Below are positions 16,535 to 25,694 of a stretch of DNA of 64,000 nt, one piece after another; within the stretch, counting starts at the first letter, position 1; each line of letters begins with the position of its first letter. Below the pieces are notes generated by a model. The model had not been told where the DNA came from. It ran no database searches and saw only the letters and a program-made list of their open reading frames with translations. The stretch covers positions 84,174 to 148,173 of the forward strand of contig NZ_PVNE01000005.1 of assembly GCF_003001905.1 (NCBI RefSeq). Reading direction: 5' to 3'. A program made the position numbers and the translations under genes. Source of the stretch: Planifilum fimeticola. Lineage in GTDB: Bacteria > Bacillota > Bacilli > Thermoactinomycetales > DSM-44946.

Positions 16535-19500
16535 TCAATCTTCCTTCTCGGTCTCGCCGGAAGGATCGATCGATTGAATCGTGGAAACCGCTTCATCCGA
16601 AGAGATGTCTTCGGCGGCTTCCGTTGCTCCTCCGTTCAACAGGAGCACATCCTGTTCCTGTTCATCTTCCTCCGTCGGCGAAACCGGTTCGGTTTCCTCG
16701 GGTTGAAGCGCTTCGCCGATCGGCCGGTGGTGCATTCCGATCCAGAAGACTGTACCCTCCACCCGCGATCCGACGGTGCCGTCACGTTGCACAACCAGGG
16801 TGAAAGACGCCGCCCTTCTCTCCCGAAGAACCGACCAGCACCCGGACCGATCGGTCATCGCCACGACCACGTATCCTTCATGGGCAAAGGGGAAATCCAG
16901 CGGCACCTCCACTTCGGTTTCCCGTTCGTACTCGGCGATGGAAAAGGCGGCGGTTCCGCACTGCATTACCGGCTGGGAAAAGATCGGGAAACTCAGTTTT
17001 TCCGGCCCGATGGATCCGTCGGCGATCTTTTCACCGGTCACGGACAAGTCAGCCAGGGCCTCGCCGGTGACGCACTGCGAAGAGAGATGTTCGGATGAGA
17101 TCGCGCCCTGAACAATGTGCCGGGACGAGACCGAACCCTCCGCCAAATGGTGTTCCATGACGCTTTCCGGGGCGAGCTTCCCGGAGCTGACCGCTCCGTC
17201 CACCAAATGGTGTTTCATCACGCTCTCGGGGGCCAGTTTGCCGGAGCTGACGGCCCGATCCGCCAAGTGGTGCCGCATCACGCTCTCGGGAGCCAATTTC
17301 CCGGAACTGACCGCTCCTTCCGCCAGGTGATGCTCCGTCACGCTCTCCGACGCCAGCTTCCCGGAGCCCACCGCACCGTCCGCCAGGTGCTCTTCCGTCA
17401 CGCTCTCCGGCGCCAGTTTCCCGGAGCCGACCGCTCCGTCCGCCAGGTGCTCTTCCGTCACGCTCCCGACGGAGATCTTCGCAGACGTGACGGCGCCGTC
17501 CGTCAAATGGTGCTCCATGACGCTTTCCGGGGCCAGCTTCCCGGAGCTGACCGCTCCGTCCACCAAATGGTGCCGCATCACGCTCTCGGGAGCCAACTTC
17601 GCCGAGTTGACCGCCCTTTCCGCCAAATGGTGCCGCATCACGCTCTCGGGAGCCAATTTCCCGGAACTGACCGCTCCTTCCGCCAGATGATGCTCCGTCA
17701 CGCTCTCGGGGGCCAGCTTCCCGGAGCTCACCGCACCATCCGCCAAGTGCTGCTCCGTCACGCTATCCGGCGCCAGCTTCCCGGAGCTGACCGCACCATC
17801 CGCCAGGTGCTGCTCCGTCACGCTCTCCGGCACCAGTTTCTCGGAGCTCACCGCACCGTCCGCCAGATGCTGCTCCGTCACGCTCCCGGCGGCCATTTTC
17901 CCGGAGCTCACCGCACCATCCGCCAAGTGCTGCTCCGTCACGCTCTCCGGCGCCAGCTTCCCGGAGCTCACCGCACCGTCCGCCAAGTGCTGTTCCGTCA
18001 CGCTCTCCGGCGCCAGCTTCCCGGAGCTCACCACCCCGTCCGCCAAATGGTGCCGCATCACGCTCTCGGGAGCCAACTTCCCGGAGCTGACCGCTCCTTC
18101 CGCCAGATGCTGCTCCGTCACGCTCTCCGGCGCCAGCTTCCCGGAGCTCACCGCACCGTCCGCCAAATGCTGCTCCGTCACGCTATCCTGCATCAGTTTT
18201 TCGGAACTGATCGCCCCGTCCGCCAGATGGTGCCGCATCACGCTTTCGGGGGCCAGTTTTTCGGAGGTGATGACCTCGTCCGTCAAGTGATGATTCATTA
18301 CGCTGTTGAGAGCCAGTTTCTCGGAGGTGACGGCCGAATCCGTCAAATGGTGTCCCAACACGCTCTCGGAAGCCAGCTTGTCGGCGCTGACCGCACCGTT
18401 CTCCAGATGATAATCCTTCACGCTCGCATGGGCCAGTTTTCCTGAGGTGACGGCACCTTCTCCCAACTTGATGGTTGTGACGGAATAGTCGACCAGTTTG
18501 TCGGTGGATATCGATTCGGGAGCGATCTTCGACGTGGTGATGGATCGATCGACCAGCTTGCTGCCGGGGATGGAATTATCCGCCAGATTTTCACCCCGGA
18601 TGGCTCCCTCCTTGAGATGGTTGCTGCCAACGGAACGCTCTTCCAGATGATGTTCTCCGATGGCGCCGTCACCAATATGCCGACCCTGGATGGCTCCGTC
18701 GTCGATCGCATCGGAGGCCACGGCGCGCTCGGCGATCTTCGAGCGGGTCACCGAGCGGTCGGCCAGATGCTTCTCCTGAACGCTTTTGGAAACGAGATGT
18801 TCACCGGATACCGACTGCTCCTGAAGATGAACCTTTCCGACCGAATTGGCGGCGATTTTTGAGGAGGTGACCGCTTCATCAATCAGGTGTCGGCTCTCGA
18901 TGACCCGGTCCGTCAGATGTTCCTTTTTGACGGAGGAAGGGGCGAGGTGTGTCGATTTCACGGACCCGGGAGACAATTTCTCGGAGGTGACGGCTCCCCT
19001 CTGCAATTTGGATGCGGATACCGATTCGTCGGCCAACTTGGTGCCATCCACGCTGTCGTTGGTCAAGTGGCGCGAGAGGATGGAACCGCTTTTGATCTTT
19101 TGCGCCGTGATGGTCTCATCTTCCAGGTGTTTGCCCTGAACGTGACCGACGGCCAAGTGATGCGACTGAATGCTGCCTTCCTTCAGTTTGGTTCCATGGA
19201 TCGAACGATCGGTCAGACGATCTCCCGGTATGCTGTTCTCCTTCAGATGTTTCGCCTGGATGGTCTCCCGCCGGATGTGATCCCCGCTGACCGATTCCGG
19301 GGCAAGATGATGCTCCTTGATCGATCCGGGCGCAATTTTGGCGTCGATGACCGCCCCTTCCGCCAATTTGGATTCATCCACAGAGAAGTCGGCCAAATGG
19401 TCCCTGCTGATGCTCCCGTACTGAATTTTGGAACCGTCGACGGACCGATTGGCCAATTTCTCGTTGGTAACGGCGTTGTTCGCCAATTGATCCGTGTAAA

Positions 19501-19786
19501 TGAACAAGCGGCGATCGGACGGCGTCGAGCTGGCCTCTCCGGGTTCACGGGAGTAAGGTTTTTGTTCCTTGGTTTCCTCCGCTCCGGAGATATTCGCCTC
19601 CTCTGCAGGTTTTAGCCAAGCGGATGACCGGCCGATCGATTCCGAACTTCGTTGCGCAGTTTTCTTGTTGCGACGGAACAGCTCGTTCTGTTCCTCATCC
19701 GCGATCCGGTCCAACATGTCCAGAATCCGCTCGTCCGGGAAGAGATTCCTCTTTGGATGCTGCTTGGCGCTCCTTCGCTTCTTCAC
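16535..19786 (-). CDS. Giant tandem-repeat protein (WIAG-tail-like), 1083 residues
   Basis: Three parts. Residues 1-95 are a charged, low-complexity N-terminus (FPDERILDMLDRIADEEQNELFRR). Residues about 96-905 are roughly 40 copies of a 20-residue repeat made of two 10-residue halves, one ending in HLA and one in KLA (for example SVTEQHLADGAVSSGKLAPE). About 130 residues then form a beta-rich terminal domain with VFWIGMHH, followed by an acidic tail. No signal peptide. The pattern resembles phage-tail-fibre-like and WIAG-tail spore-surface proteins of Bacillales; a trimeric beta-solenoid is inferred. GTG 19786 follows AGGAAGG. A role as a spore or cell appendage is a guess. Confidence 0.82.
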   Translation of the reverse strand: MKKRRSAKQHPKRNLFPDERILDMLDRIADEEQNELFRRNKKTAQRSSESIGRSSAWLKPAEEANISGAEETKEQKPYSREPGEASSTPSDRRLFIYTDQLANNAVTNEKLANRSVDGSKIQYGSISRDHLADFSVDESKLAEGAVIDAKIAPGSIKEHHLAPESVSGDHIRRETIQAKHLKENSIPGDRLTDRSIHGTKLKEGSIQSHHLAVGHVQGKHLEDETITAQKIKSGSILSRHLTNDSVDGTKLADESVSASKLQRGAVTSEKLSPGSVKSTHLAPSSVKKEHLTDRVIESRHLIDEAVTSSKIAANSVGKVHLQEQSVSGEHLVSKSVQEKHLADRSVTRSKIAERAVASDAIDDGAIQGRHIGDGAIGEHHLEERSVGSNHLKEGAIRGENLADNSIPGSKLVDRSITTSKIAPESISTDKLVDYSVTTIKLGEGAVTSGKLAHASVKDYHLENGAVSADKLASESVLGHHLTDSAVTSEKLALNSVMNHHLTDEVITSEKLAPESVMRHHLADGAISSEKLMQDSVTEQHLADGAVSSGKLAPESVTEQHLAEGAVSSGKLAPESVMRHHLADGVVSSGKLAPESVTEQHLADGAVSSGKLAPESVTEQHLADGAVSSGKMAAGSVTEQHLADGAVSSEKLVPESVTEQHLADGAVSSGKLAPDSVTEQHLADGAVSSGKLAPESVTEHHLAEGAVSSGKLAPESVMRHHLAERAVNSAKLAPESVMRHHLVDGAVSSGKLAPESVMEHHLTDGAVTSAKISVGSVTEEHLADGAVGSGKLAPESVTEEHLADGAVGSGKLASESVTEHHLAEGAVSSGKLAPESVMRHHLADRAVSSGKLAPESVMKHHLVDGAVSSGKLAPESVMEHHLAEGSVSSRHIVQGAISSEHLSSQCVTGEALADLSVTGEKIADGSIGPEKLSFPIFSQPVMQCGTAAFSIAEYERETEVEVPLDFPFAHEGYVVVAMTDRSGCWSVLRERRAASFTLVVQRDGTVGSRVEGTVFWIGMHHRPIGEALQPEETEPVSPTEEDEQEQDVLLLNGGATEAAEDISSDEAVSTIQSIDPSGETEKED
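17080..19500 (-). repeat. About 40 tandem 60-bp repeats inside the giant gene
   Basis: The period is 60 bases (20 codons). Central copies (17700-18180) are almost identical at the DNA level (CGCTCTCCGGCGCCAGCTTC recurs), while copies nearer the 5' end of the gene (18500-19500) diverge strongly. This gradient suggests recent expansion by unequal exchange in the C-terminal half. Confidence 0.95.
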
Positions 19787-19887
19787 GTTATCCTTCCTTT
19801 CATCCCGATCTTAATCACAGGTATATTCGTCTAGGACGAATGCGGAAACTGCGGACATGTGAAAATGGGCATGCGTCCTGCAGACAC

Positions 19888-19913
19888 AAAAAAGAGCACC
19901 CCTTTCGGAGTGC
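19888..19913 (-). terminator. Terminator downstream of the kinase / small-protein pair
   Basis: Minus strand GCACTCC-GAAA-GGGGTGC (one mismatch) followed by TCTTTTTT. It lies about 200 bases after the 52-residue gene, implying a longer transcript. Confidence 0.7.
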
Positions 19914-20119
19914 CAGGTCGATCAATTTTTCCTTGCAGCTGTAGCGCCTTGATGAAAAACGTCCCTTTTGATCCTTCAACAACCCCCGAAGGGCGTGACG
20001 AATCGGGAACGGGGATTGCCCATTCCATCAACTAAACCGAAAGGGGGCTGGCCGCGTTTTTGAGCCACCGGGATCATCGCTTTTCCCCGGCTGTTATTCA
20101 GGGGAGATGATGGCGCGAT

Positions 20120-20278
20120 TTAAGGGCGATCCTGCTCCTTTTCCTTTTCTCGGCCGGCATTCCGTTGGTCTGGTTTCTCTTCCATTCCCAACTCCCGCCC
20201 CACTTCGTTGACCAATTCCTTGATCTGTTCCTCCCGCCTGCGACCCATGTATCTTCGCAAGAAACGAATCAATTTCAT
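20120..20278 (-). CDS. Small basic protein (52 residues)
   Basis: MKLIRFLRRYMGRRREEQI, then a Glu/Lys-rich helix (KELVNEVGRELG) and a charged tail. Pattern and charge suggest an amphipathic, possibly membrane- or nucleic-acid-associated helix. GGGGAGG lies 1-7 bases upstream, and the ATG overlaps the stop of the P-loop kinase gene (ATGA), so translation is coupled. No family recognised. Codon structure is clean over the full length. Confidence 0.65.
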   Translation of the reverse strand: MKLIRFLRRYMGRRREEQIKELVNEVGRELGMEEKPDQRNAGREKEKEQDRP

Positions 20279-20841
20279 CCTCCCCTTTCCCGTGAATTCC
20301 TCCGTTTATTGTCCCCTTCTTTTTCATCCTTATCCTCGAAGGCAATCCGCGCCGTCCGAATCTGTTCCGGGCTCAGGATGAACACCCTGTCAAAGCCTTC
20401 ATTTCTCACCGAGATTTTCGTCTTTTGCAGCAGGTTGTGGTAGTGCCGAATCGCCTCGGGAGGAACCCGGCGGCTGCGGCTTTCATTTTGCCGGAGGCAG
20501 AGCTCATAGGGGACGTCGAAGACGATGGCCACCGGATGGAAGTTGTATTGCGCAGCCATCGAGACGTACGCCGTCCGATGTTTTCTTTCCAGAGCCGTCG
20601 AATCAATCACGGTGAAACGCCCCAGGGAGAGGCGCAAACGGACGATGAGCCTCAATAGGGAAAAGGCTTCCCGATGAACGGCCATATTCTCCTCGTCGTC
20701 GCAAACCATCTCCCGGCATCGGTCCGAGGAAACGACTTGCGACCATAAAAAATGCCGCTCGGCAAAAGTTGATTTTCCCGATCCCGGAGCCCCGCACAAC
20801 AAAACCAGACTTCGGGAAGGCAGATGGAGGGTGACGGCCAC
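20275..20841 (-). CDS. P-loop ATPase/kinase (polynucleotide-kinase-like)
   Basis: 188 residues with Walker A GAPGSGKSTF near residue 20, followed by VVSSDRCREMVCDDEEN, TVIDSTALERKHR (Walker B-like strand) and RQNESRSRRVPPEAIRHY, a layout typical of the AAA_33/T4 Pnk-like kinase family acting on RNA/DNA ends or small metabolites. GTG 20841 is taken as the start because GGGAGTGAAGGG lies 3-12 bases upstream; the frame further upstream is Gly/Arg-rich and non-coding-like. It is coupled to the 52-residue gene. The substrate is unknown. Confidence 0.78.
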   Translation of the reverse strand: MAVTLHLPSRSLVLLCGAPGSGKSTFAERHFLWSQVVSSDRCREMVCDDEENMAVHREAFSLLRLIVRLRLSLGRFTVIDSTALERKHRTAYVSMAAQYNFHPVAIVFDVPYELCLRQNESRSRRVPPEAIRHYHNLLQKTKISVRNEGFDRVFILSPEQIRTARIAFEDKDEKEGDNKRRNSRERGG

Positions 20842-20936
20842 GCCCTTCACTCCCGTCCCGCAAAGGATTGGGCGGTCGTCCTCGCCCGCCTCCCTAGGTA
20901 TTTTTGTCATTCCGACGGTTTTTAACCAAAGAAAAA

Positions 20937-20961
20937 AGCGGCCTCCTCCATTCGGGCCGCT
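20937..20961 (-). terminator. Terminator of the SEC-C gene
   Basis: Minus strand AGCGGCC-CGAATGGAGGA-GGCCGCT followed by TTTTTC. Confidence 0.85.
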
Positions 20962-20963
20962 TC

Positions 20964-22424
20964 TCAGGGATGATTCTCCACGGACATCTTGGCTTCGGGT
21001 GCGGCGGCGCTCCACTCCTTGGTCACGGGGTAAACCCCTTCCACGTCCGTAAGGAAGCTGTCCCACTGCCGGACCGCCACCACCCCCCTCACCCAAAACC
21101 GGTTGTCCGTCCAGTTGGGAGGATATCCCCGCAGGTTGATGGGCAGCCACTTGCCGCCCACAGCCAGAAGGGGGCCCGACGCCGAAAGGGTCAACATGAA
21201 AGTGCCCGTCAAGGTCGGAGCTTTGATCTCCCCCCGTTGGACCCCGTGCTCCCTGATCCAGCGCTTCGCTTCCAGCGCCATCGGCAACGACCGGATCAGT
21301 TTGATGTATACCGGCCGGTAAGCGGAATACACGGAGGCCATTCCCTGTTCATTCAACCAGCGGAACAGTTGCTTCAGCGTGTTTAGAAAAATCTTTGAAC
21401 CGACCGGGGTCCCCTCTGCTTGATCCACGTACCATACGCCGCATAAGTGCTCCAGAACATCCTCGGTCAAAAGACGCCAATGAAACGCTTTTCCAAAATG
21501 GGTGGCAACATAATCGCGGAAAAAGCGAAGCGTCCGTCCATACAGCTCCTGAGTTCTCCGCTGCAGCGGCGATACCACATCCTCGAAAAACAGCTGCAAC
21601 TGATGGTTCACCGCTTCCGGACAATTCCGCTCCCCTTCGGGCAATTCCGGCAGGGAGGCCGGGATCAAATTCTCCGCCGCCGGCGCCACTTCTTCCACCG
21701 ATTCAATGATCTTGGAAATCTCCTCACGGTCTTTGGCGCGTCGGATCGACCATCCCAGGACACCGAGTCCTTCCCGAACCCAGAAATCACGACCGAGTTC
21801 CTTCTCCTTGTCCGCGAACTGCTTCAGATACAAGAGTATCTCCCCTCTCATCTCGTGGAAAAAGGTAGTATAAGGGCCAAACCATTCGTACCGGTTACCC
21901 AACCGAGAGAGGCGGGCGATGACGATTGCCCCTTTTTCTATCGGTTCAGCCACGCGGACGGGAAGCTCTTCCCCCCAAGGCAGAGGTCTGACGCGGGCCT
22001 CATCCCCTCCGACCTCCAACACCTCGTAACAACCGAGGTGGATTCGGCACAGTTCCTCAACCCATTTTTCCCGATCCGGAAGGGGAGTCACCACTTCCCT
22101 CCAGCGATCGGCGGGGCGCCTTCCGTCCATGCAAGGAGCGTCGAAGAGAAGCCAGAAACGAAAAGTGTGAAAATAATTGGAAGGAATCGGTTGATGGAGG
22201 GGGAGACCCATGGCGGTTTTGAAATGATCGACCCATTCGGAAACCGCTTTTTTCGTCATCTGTCGATCAAACCACTCGTTCAGCTCAGTCAAAAGGGCCA
22301 ATTTCACTTCCGATTCCCGCGATTCCCGGGCGCGCTCGGCGGACCGGAAAGCCACCACCCGTTCACAGCACTTTTTGTATTTGAGTCCGCTTCCGCAGGG
22401 ACAGGGATCGTTGCGCCCGACCAT
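20964..22424 (-). CDS. SEC-C motif protein of unknown function
   Basis: 486 residues. An N-terminal SEC-C zinc motif (GRNDPCPCGSGLKYKKCC, residues 3-20), as at the end of SecA, is followed by a large, mostly helical region without further recognised motifs (WVDHFKTAMGLPLHQPIP; EWFGPYTTFFHEMRGEILLYLKQF). Such N-terminal SEC-C proteins are common in Bacillales; the body's function is unknown. ATG 22424 is 8 bases after GAGGTG. Monocistronic with its own terminator. Confidence 0.78.
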   Translation of the reverse strand: MVGRNDPCPCGSGLKYKKCCERVVAFRSAERARESRESEVKLALLTELNEWFDRQMTKKAVSEWVDHFKTAMGLPLHQPIPSNYFHTFRFWLLFDAPCMDGRRPADRWREVVTPLPDREKWVEELCRIHLGCYEVLEVGGDEARVRPLPWGEELPVRVAEPIEKGAIVIARLSRLGNRYEWFGPYTTFFHEMRGEILLYLKQFADKEKELGRDFWVREGLGVLGWSIRRAKDREEISKIIESVEEVAPAAENLIPASLPELPEGERNCPEAVNHQLQLFFEDVVSPLQRRTQELYGRTLRFFRDYVATHFGKAFHWRLLTEDVLEHLCGVWYVDQAEGTPVGSKIFLNTLKQLFRWLNEQGMASVYSAYRPVYIKLIRSLPMALEAKRWIREHGVQRGEIKAPTLTGTFMLTLSASGPLLAVGGKWLPINLRGYPPNWTDNRFWVRGVVAVRQWDSFLTDVEGVYPVTKEWSAAAPEAKMSVENHP

Positions 22425-22540
22425 GAAATCCACACCTCACAGGAAATCTCCTCCACTTTTCAGTATACAACGAACCCCCGCGGAAACAAAGCACCAACCT
22501 GCGCCGGACGCCAAATCTTTTCCAGAAAGAAGAGAAAAAG

Positions 22541-22565
22541 AAAAAAATCGGAGTGTTTCCACTCC
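22541..22565 (-). terminator. Terminator of the 3D-domain gene
   Basis: Minus strand GGAGTG-GAAA-CACTCC then GATTTTTTTC, directly after the stop codon. Confidence 0.85.
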
Positions 22566-22566
22566 A

Positions 22567-23565
22567 TCAATCCTTCAGGATATAGACGGTCACGTTTCTT
22601 CTTCCCCACCGGATGGCCTCATTCCGGGTCTCGAAGAAGAGGTCGATCACATTTCCCTTCACGGCGCCCCCGGTGTCTTCAGCCACCCCCACGCCGTATC
22701 CCGGAATGTAGATTTTGGTTCCGAGGGGAATCACCCGGGGATCGACGGCCAGTGTTCCCCTTTTCGGCCACGTTCCGGTCGCCGTCCGACTGCCCGTGTG
22801 GGTATACCCCGTGGTTTCCGCCATCATCGTCTTGACATATTCGTGGCCGGCGATGCGTCCCGCCGCCGCCCTCGCAGTGGTTTCCGCGGCGGTCACGTTC
22901 TCTCCCGTTCCGACTTTGACGACCTTGTTGACGGGATCGATTTCCTCGATCAATTTTTCCGCGGTGTCGATCGACTTTCCGTTTTTGTAGGTCACGATGA
23001 CTTCGAAAATCCGCTTTCCTTTCTTGCCTTCCTTCTCCACCTTTTCTTCCCCGTCGGCCAGCTGGGGATCCTTCTTTTTCACGGTCTTGTAGGGAACCGT
23101 CTCCACTTTTTTCTTGATCCGCTTTTCAACGCGGTCCACGACGATAAGCATGTTGTTCTTGATCCGCTCATCCAGGGGTGTGTTTACTTCATCCCAGGGA
23201 CTTAAGTCCACTTTCCGCTCCCGGAGGAAATCTCCGACGGTGAGCTGCTTCGTCTTGTAGGTGCCGACGCGTTTGCCTCCCATCTCCAGGGAGACGGAAC
23301 AATTGCAGGTCAGCTGAATCACCGAATCGTCGCTGATGGGCTGATCCCACGGAACGCTGGATATGTACTGCTTCTTCAGCTGATTCACATCATAACCGTG
23401 CCCCTCCAATGCCTCGGCCAGCGTACCCCGCAGGACCTGCAGTTTTACCGGTTTTTCTTTATCGGTAAAGGAGACGGTAACCTCTTTTCGCATTGCATAT
23501 ACGGCCAAGGTGCCGGAGAGGAGTAGAACGATGACCCCCAGGGCGATCAATGCGATTTTCCTCAT
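22567..23565 (-). CDS. YabE-like cell-wall protein (DUF348, G5 and 3D domains)
   Basis: 332 residues: a membrane anchor/signal (LIALGVIVLLLSGTLAVYA), two DUF348 ubiquitin-like domains (about 30-140), a G5 domain (about 145-225: KKKVETVPYKTVKKKDPQL) and a C-terminal 3D domain (TTGYTHTGSRTATGTWPKRG...AEDTGGAVKGNVIDLFF) with the conserved aspartates. This is the architecture of B. subtilis YabE and related resuscitation-promoting-factor-like lytic enzymes. ATG 23565 follows AGGAGG by 6 bases. It probably acts on peptidoglycan outside the membrane. Confidence 0.88.
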   Translation of the reverse strand: MRKIALIALGVIVLLLSGTLAVYAMRKEVTVSFTDKEKPVKLQVLRGTLAEALEGHGYDVNQLKKQYISSVPWDQPISDDSVIQLTCNCSVSLEMGGKRVGTYKTKQLTVGDFLRERKVDLSPWDEVNTPLDERIKNNMLIVVDRVEKRIKKKVETVPYKTVKKKDPQLADGEEKVEKEGKKGKRIFEVIVTYKNGKSIDTAEKLIEEIDPVNKVVKVGTGENVTAAETTARAAAGRIAGHEYVKTMMAETTGYTHTGSRTATGTWPKRGTLAVDPRVIPLGTKIYIPGYGVGVAEDTGGAVKGNVIDLFFETRNEAIRWGRRNVTVYILKD

Positions 23566-23739
23566 CCAAGGCCTCCTTTTGCACAAACAACAGATTAGTT
23601 CGAATAGCGCCTTTTATTATAGCAAATGAGATACGGCCTTTTCCATATTACCAAATGCGCATTCTCAATAACTTAACGACGATTTGACGCGATGGGTTTC
23701 CTCACTCGGTTCCATGAAAGTTTTTCCTGAAAAATGAAA

Positions 23740-23768
23740 GTGCCCCTGATCTGGAGGGGCACAAGCCG
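23740..23768 (-). terminator. Terminator of the VanW gene
   Basis: GTGCCCC-TGATCTGGA-GGGGCAC; on the minus strand it is followed by TTTCATTTTTC. Confidence 0.82.
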
Positions 23769-23781
23769 GAATCCCTGCCCG

Positions 23782-24780
23782 CTATGGATTTCCCAAGCGG
23801 GCATTGGGTTCATCGGGCCGGGTCCGCTGCGTGTCCGGTTCTTCCTCGGGCGGTGCGGGAACCGATCGCTTTCGGTGCTGAATGTCCGCGGAGCTGTAGA
23901 CGGAAACCGTCAACCATCCCCCGCGTGCGGATGCCACCAGCAGAATCGGCCGATCCAATTGGTTCTGGAATTGAAAATCGGGTCCGCCCCAGGAAACCGT
24001 GGCATCTCTTCCGGGGGGCACGTAGGTGACCTCCTTGCTGTGGCTGACCCTTTGGATGATCCGGAGCCCGGCCTGGTCGACGCTGTTGAATAACGTGGAT
24101 GAGGTCTGACAAATGCCGCCTCCGATTCCTTCACTGTACTCTCCCCTGACGATCACCGGAGCCGGTCTGTATCCGCGTTGCCGCGTGCGCGGTCCGACGG
24201 TCTTGTTGAAGGAAAACACCTCTCCGGAGCCGACCACCACATGATCAATCGCCTTCGTGGACAACAGGATGTTGTGGGTCCGGTTGATGTTTCCGGGATT
24301 GAAGCGGGTGGTGTAGGTCCCCAACAGCTTTTGGCGGATCCCCTTGAGATCGGATGTGGTGATGGACGGTTTCAGAGGAATGAAGGGAACCTCCATGGGC
24401 CGTCCGATGTATGCGTGGATCACGTCCAACCACTCTTCGATCGCCTGCCGGTCCACTTTCCTTCCGGTTTGATGGGGCTGGAGAACCCGGTTGCGAAAGT
24501 GGGCGGAACGGGGAGGACGATAAAGTTCCCGTTCGATGGGCCTAAGCCATCGATCAAAGGCATCGCGGTCCAATGTTGTGGGATCGACTCCATCATAGCC
24601 CATCCGGCGAAGATCCAGGATCCACTCTTTCCCATCCGCCCTCAGGATAAAGGGAATCGGACGGGTGACTTCCCGCTGGTGGGTGATGGGCAGAAGGCGC
24701 TCTGCGGACTGTTCCTCGTGAACCGAATGACATCCGAGCAAAGACAGCAGGCATAACAAGGATAAGAGCACCCGTATCAC
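23782..24780 (-). CDS. VanW-family lipoprotein
   Basis: 332 residues. MIRVLLSLLCLLSLLGC is a lipoprotein signal with the lipobox LLGC, Cys at residue 17. The VanW domain is recognised from RFNPGNINRTHNILLSTKAIDHVVV, GEVFSFNKTVGPRT and GEYSEGIGGGICQTSSTLFNSV. Function is unknown; the family is linked to cell-wall processes. GTG 24780 is preferred (AAGGGGGG 5 bases upstream) over another GTG two codons earlier. Confidence 0.86.
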   Translation of the reverse strand: MIRVLLSLLCLLSLLGCHSVHEEQSAERLLPITHQREVTRPIPFILRADGKEWILDLRRMGYDGVDPTTLDRDAFDRWLRPIERELYRPPRSAHFRNRVLQPHQTGRKVDRQAIEEWLDVIHAYIGRPMEVPFIPLKPSITTSDLKGIRQKLLGTYTTRFNPGNINRTHNILLSTKAIDHVVVGSGEVFSFNKTVGPRTRQRGYRPAPVIVRGEYSEGIGGGICQTSSTLFNSVDQAGLRIIQRVSHSKEVTYVPPGRDATVSWGGPDFQFQNQLDRPILLVASARGGWLTVSVYSSADIQHRKRSVPAPPEEEPDTQRTRPDEPNARLGNP

Positions 24781-24865
24781 ACACACCCCCCTTCTGGTTG
24801 TAGTGTGCTCCAAAGGGAAGGGGGGTATCATGGGGAAGTTATGCAGCTACTTGCTCAAAACGGAA

Positions 24866-25573
24866 TCAGTCCGATGAAGCCGCCCGGACAAAGGCCTCGA
24901 ACAAACGTCGGGAGACGTCGTCGGTCGCGGACAGGTGTTCCGGATGCCATTGCACCCCCAGGACGAAAGGATGACGGACGCTTTCCACCCCTTCAATCAC
25001 TCCGTCCTTCGCCGTAGCGCAGGCGATGAAACCCGGGGCCACCTTTCGAACGGCTTGGTGATGGAAACTGTTTACCTTTATGGCGGAACTCCCCGCGATT
25101 CGGTGCAGCAGTGAACCCTCAGCCACCTCCACCGAATGGGAAAGGTGGAAACGGGGCGCCTTCTGCTGATGCTGCAAAAGTCCTTCCCGCTGCCCGTACA
25201 AATCCTGGAACATGTCCCCGCCGGCGGCCACATTCAGAATTTGACACCCTCTGCAGATGGCCAAAATCGGTTTGTTTTCCTCCAACATCCTTCGGACGAG
25301 GCAGATCTCCAGATGATCCCGCTTCGGATCGATCCACCCCAGTCCGGGAATCGGCTCTTCACCGAACCATGCGGGATCGATATCTCCACCTCCGGTCAAC
25401 AGCAATCCGTCGATCCGCTCCGCGATCCTCCGAATCGACTCGGCATCCTCCACATAGGGAACAATCAGCGGAAGCCCCCCCGCCTTCAAGACGGACTCCA
25501 GATATTCCTTGCCGACCGACAGGGTTCCCCGATCATCCCGGGAGGCGGTCACTCCGATGACAGGCATGCTCAT
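24866..25573 (-). CDS. Class I glutamine amidotransferase-like hydrolase (PuuD/gamma-glutamyl-GABA hydrolase family)
   Basis: 235 residues. The nucleophile Cys is in ILAICRGCQILN near residue 108, the His-Glu pair in GVQWHPEH near 215; LLLTGGGDIDPAWFGEEP and NSFHHQAVR are typical of peptidase C26 proteins that hydrolyse gamma-glutamyl amides. The actual substrate cannot be read from sequence. GGAGGGGAG precedes ATG 25573. No polyamine-catabolic partner is adjacent. Confidence 0.85.
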   Translation of the reverse strand: MSMPVIGVTASRDDRGTLSVGKEYLESVLKAGGLPLIVPYVEDAESIRRIAERIDGLLLTGGGDIDPAWFGEEPIPGLGWIDPKRDHLEICLVRRMLEENKPILAICRGCQILNVAAGGDMFQDLYGQREGLLQHQQKAPRFHLSHSVEVAEGSLLHRIAGSSAIKVNSFHHQAVRKVAPGFIACATAKDGVIEGVESVRHPFVLGVQWHPEHLSATDDVSRRLFEAFVRAASSD

Positions 25574-25694
25574 GTTCTCCCCTCCGTCTGGACGAAACCG
25601 TCCGGGGGCGTCCCCCGACGGTCCCGCATGATGATTTCTCCCTTATATCCATACGACCTTGCCGCTTTGATTTCCCGCCCGCTGTTTCCCCATG

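Noticed and set aside
17117..18445. Long open frame (442 codons) antisense to the giant repeat gene
   Set aside because: It is a mirror of the 60-bp repeat, Arg/His-rich, without a start context or family; the sense frame has the coherent protein.
17080..19500. Regular 60-base spacing as a CRISPR array
   Set aside because: There are no unique spacers; the whole period is repeated and codes for protein.
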